DNA of 6,989 nucleotides from Bdellovibrio sp. (GTDB lineage Bacteria > Bdellovibrionota > Bdellovibrionia > Bdellovibrionales > Bdellovibrionaceae), in NCBI GenBank assembly GCA_003176075.1, contig PSRN01000274.1, positions 1 to 6,989 on the forward strand. Direction: 5' to 3'. The position numbers were made by a program, and so were the translations under genes. Below, piece by piece: positions 5,171 through 6,989 of this stretch (the stretch's first letter is position 1; each line of letters begins with the position of its first letter). The notes beneath the pieces are model-generated. The model had not been told where the DNA came from. It did not search any database and worked only from the letters and a program-made list of their open reading frames with translations.

Positions 5171-6571
5171 TTAAATCGATTTCGAAAAAATCTGCAGTTG
5201 CGGCTTTTGCCGTTTTAATCGTTCATCAAAAAACGCGCAGGCGTTGCGGAGAAAGGGCAAGCCCTGCGGCGTGATGCGAATTTCATCCGACCCTCGAAGG
5301 GACGGGGCTATTTCCACCAAGCCGTCCTCGATCATCGGACGCAGGAAATCGGCGGCCTGCGCCGCTTGTTGAGCGTCCAGCAACGGGGCCCGCAGCTTCG
5401 TCATCAAGTTCAGTATTTGCCGCTGCCGCTGCTGATCCTCCGCCGTCAGAACATGGCCTCGATGAGTGGGAATTCGCCCTTCCGCCAGCGCGGTCTCATA
5501 TTTGGGGAGCAACTTTTCATTTTGATGGAAACTCCAAGGCGTTTGCGAAATTCCGCTGATCCCCAGGGCCAAAAGCAAATCACTGCGCTGATTCGTGTAG
5601 CCCATAAAGTTCCGATGAAGAGTTCCTTCTTGCATGGCTCGCGCCAGCGTATCTTGGGGGAGGGCGAAATGATCCATGCCCACTTCGACATAGCCAGCGG
5701 CCAGAAACATCTCGCGGGCGATTTCATACAGTTCGCGCTTTCCCGGCCCCGCCGGCAAGTCCTCATCCTTAAACAGGCGCTGCGCCGGTTTGATCCAAGG
5801 CACGAGAGCGAAACTATAAAGCGCGATCCGGTCAGGCCTCAGTTGCAGCGTTTGTTCGACCGTCCGACGGATGCTGCCTGGTGTTTGTTTGGCCAAGCCA
5901 TAGATCAAATCGAAATTGACCGACTCGAATCCCAATTTTCGGCTTTCTTCCGTCAATGCCGCCGTGATCTCAAAAGGTTGCAGGCGATTGACCAGGCGCT
6001 GGACTTCAGGCTCGAAATCCTGAACTCCCATGCTGATGCGGTTAAAGCCAAACTCCCGCAGAACCTGCAGATGTTCACGGTTGGTGCGACGGGGATCCAC
6101 TTCGATGGAGGCTTCAAATTCATTGGGATCGTTCGAATTGGTTTTTGCAAAAAGTCCGCTGAAGAGCCGATGCAGGGACTGCGGACTCAAAAAAGTCGGC
6201 GTGCCGCCGCCCAAATGAATGTGCTTCAACGTCCTGTCAGCCAGGCGAGGCACCTTTTGCAAGTACATATTCCACTCCTGCAAGAGGTGATCGACATAAG
6301 GGTGTTCGAGTTTGTGATTTTTTGAAATCACATTGTTGCACCCACAAAATGTGCACAAGGTTTCGCAAAAAGGGACATGGACATACATGGACCACAACGC
6401 TTCCGGAGAAGCCAAGGATTGGTCGACGTGGCTCAGCCACAACGAGGAGTCCGACAGGCCCTCCCAATAGGGGACAGTGGGGTAACTGGTGTAGCGGGGG
6501 ATTGGAACATCGTACTTCTCAAACAAGGAACGAACCTCTGAAACTCTTGCGGCGGCACTGGTTGAACTCAT
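5171..6571 (-). CDS. hemN: Oxygen-independent coproporphyrinogen III dehydrogenase (radical SAM)
   Basis: A 466-residue radical-SAM enzyme that decarboxylates two propionates of coproporphyrinogen III to give protoporphyrinogen IX without oxygen, in the cytoplasm. The N-terminal PRYTSYPT (residues 26-32) is characteristic of true HemN. The cluster motif CETLCTFCGC gives C69, C73, C76 and C78; the CX3CX2CXC with CGCN and the preceding YVHVPF separate it from the chaperone HemW. The SAM-binding GGGTPT is at 121-126, and IEVDPR and RISMGVQDFEPEVQ follow. The C-terminal HemN domain is present (MDHFALPQDTLARA, HRNFMGYT). The length fits E. coli HemN (457). The frame remains open upstream to about 6880, but that would overlap hemE. 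The ATG at 6571 is chosen because AGAGG lies 7 nt upstream, over the hemE stop codon, and it gives the normal N-terminus. The gap to hemE is 10 nt. Confidence 0.96.
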   Translation of the reverse strand: MSSTSAAARVSEVRSLFEKYDVPIPRYTSYPTVPYWEGLSDSSLWLSHVDQSLASPEALWSMYVHVPFCETLCTFCGCNNVISKNHKLEHPYVDHLLQEWNMYLQKVPRLADRTLKHIHLGGGTPTFLSPQSLHRLFSGLFAKTNSNDPNEFEASIEVDPRRTNREHLQVLREFGFNRISMGVQDFEPEVQRLVNRLQPFEITAALTEESRKLGFESVNFDLIYGLAKQTPGSIRRTVEQTLQLRPDRIALYSFALVPWIKPAQRLFKDEDLPAGPGKRELYEIAREMFLAAGYVEVGMDHFALPQDTLARAMQEGTLHRNFMGYTNQRSDLLLALGISGISQTPWSFHQNEKLLPKYETALAEGRIPTHRGHVLTAEDQQRQRQILNLMTKLRAPLLDAQQAAQAADFLRPMIEDGLVEIAPSLRGSDEIRITPQGLPFLRNACAFFDERLKRQKPQLQIFSKSI

Positions 6572-6581
6572 TGAAACACCT

Positions 6582-6989
6582 CTATTGAAACACTTCACGC
6601 ACCCGTTGGACAAAGTAATGGACATGCGATTCCGGGGTTTTGGGCAAGACCCCGTGACCCAGACCGCAAACCCAACGAGAGAGAACCTCCGAGGTCTGCT
6701 TGAAGGTCCGCAGGTAATTTTCAAGTTGCAAGCGAAACTCCCGTTCATCGCAAAAAAGCAAAGCCTGGTCGAAATTTCCCTGAATAAATCCCGGTAGGTC
6801 CTGGCGCGAAAAGAGGGCTGGCAAATTCCACCGGTGGTCAAAACCAAAGCCGGCAAAGGGAGCGCCACGCAGTCCCGCATTCAAAAAGTCGGGCTGTGTC
6901 CCCTTGCCGTAGTAGGCGAGCTTGCCGGGGAATTTCCGCGCCAGTTCAACCAGGGTTGGAGTGACTCTTTCTTCGAACAGGGCCGGCGA
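6582..6989 (-). CDS. hemE: Uroporphyrinogen decarboxylase, C-terminal part (cut by window edge)
   Basis: The last 135 residues of an enzyme that decarboxylates the four acetate side chains of uroporphyrinogen III to give coproporphyrinogen III in the cytoplasm. The family-defining strand GFGFDHRWNLP, the QGNFDQALLF segment (usually QGNLDP) and the C-terminal GLGHGVLPKTPESHVHYFVQ with its conserved His are all visible. The Pro-to-Gln change in the GNLDP motif is the only departure noted. The catalytic Asp and Arg lie in the missing N-terminal part. It ends with TAG, and that stop codon overlaps the ribosome-binding site of hemN. It is the first gene of the haem block seen here; the promoter and any upstream genes lie outside the window. 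Confidence 0.93.
   Translation of the reverse strand, partial: SPALFEERVTPTLVELARKFPGKLAYYGKGTQPDFLNAGLRGAPFAGFGFDHRWNLPALFSRQDLPGFIQGNFDQALLFCDEREFRLQLENYLRTFKQTSEVLSRWVCGLGHGVLPKTPESHVHYFVQRVREVFQ

Noticed and set aside
5366..6325. Long plus-strand open frame (319 codons) opposite hemN
   Set aside because: The minus strand encodes a full HemN with all motifs. The opposite frame has no recognisable domain and is explained by codon bias of the real gene.
6572..6880. Upstream extension of the hemN reading frame to about 6880
   Set aside because: It would overlap the hemE coding region by some 300 nt, adds no recognisable sequence, and the ATG at 6571 has a good RBS and gives the standard HemN N-terminus.

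Overview
This window looks like a chromosomal segment of a Gram-negative bacterium. An outer-membrane TonB-dependent receptor (minus strand, left) and the terminal haem pathway (minus strand, right) flank a small toxin-antitoxin module. A delta-proteobacterial or Bdellovibrio-like origin is plausible: the ferrochelatase has a cysteine-rich internal segment, and the receptor plug resembles those of predatory and myxobacterial lineages. This placement is inference; there is no rRNA or other marker gene in the window.

Right half (about 2760-6989, minus strand): four tightly packed genes run hemE (3' part only), hemN, hemG/hemY, hemH. They are transcribed in the same order as the reactions: uroporphyrinogen III to coproporphyrinogen III, to protoporphyrinogen IX, to protoporphyrin IX, to protohaem. 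Gaps are 10, 3 and 40 nt, so this is almost certainly one operon whose promoter lies beyond the right edge. A weak intrinsic terminator lies just after hemH. The coproporphyrinogen step is oxygen-independent (radical SAM), while the next step is an FAD-type, oxygen-using oxidase.

Middle (about 1260-2730): this part is visibly more AT-rich and gene-poor. It holds a probably decayed minus-strand reading frame behind hemH, a HigBA-like (RelE/ParE-superfamily toxin plus HTH antitoxin) module with a perfect 20-bp palindrome over its likely promoter, and a plus-strand gene remnant interrupted by stops. It looks like an acquired and partly eroded patch between two core-genome blocks.

Left (1-1178, minus strand): the N-terminal 392 residues of a TonB-dependent receptor, with signal peptide, Q/P/T-rich linker, carboxypeptidase-regulatory-like domain, plug domain and the start of the barrel region. 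Its substrate cannot be read from this part.

No clearly new multi-gene system is visible. The items most worth a second look are the six-cysteine segment of the ferrochelatase, the control layout of the toxin-antitoxin pair, and the interrupted reading frames beside it.
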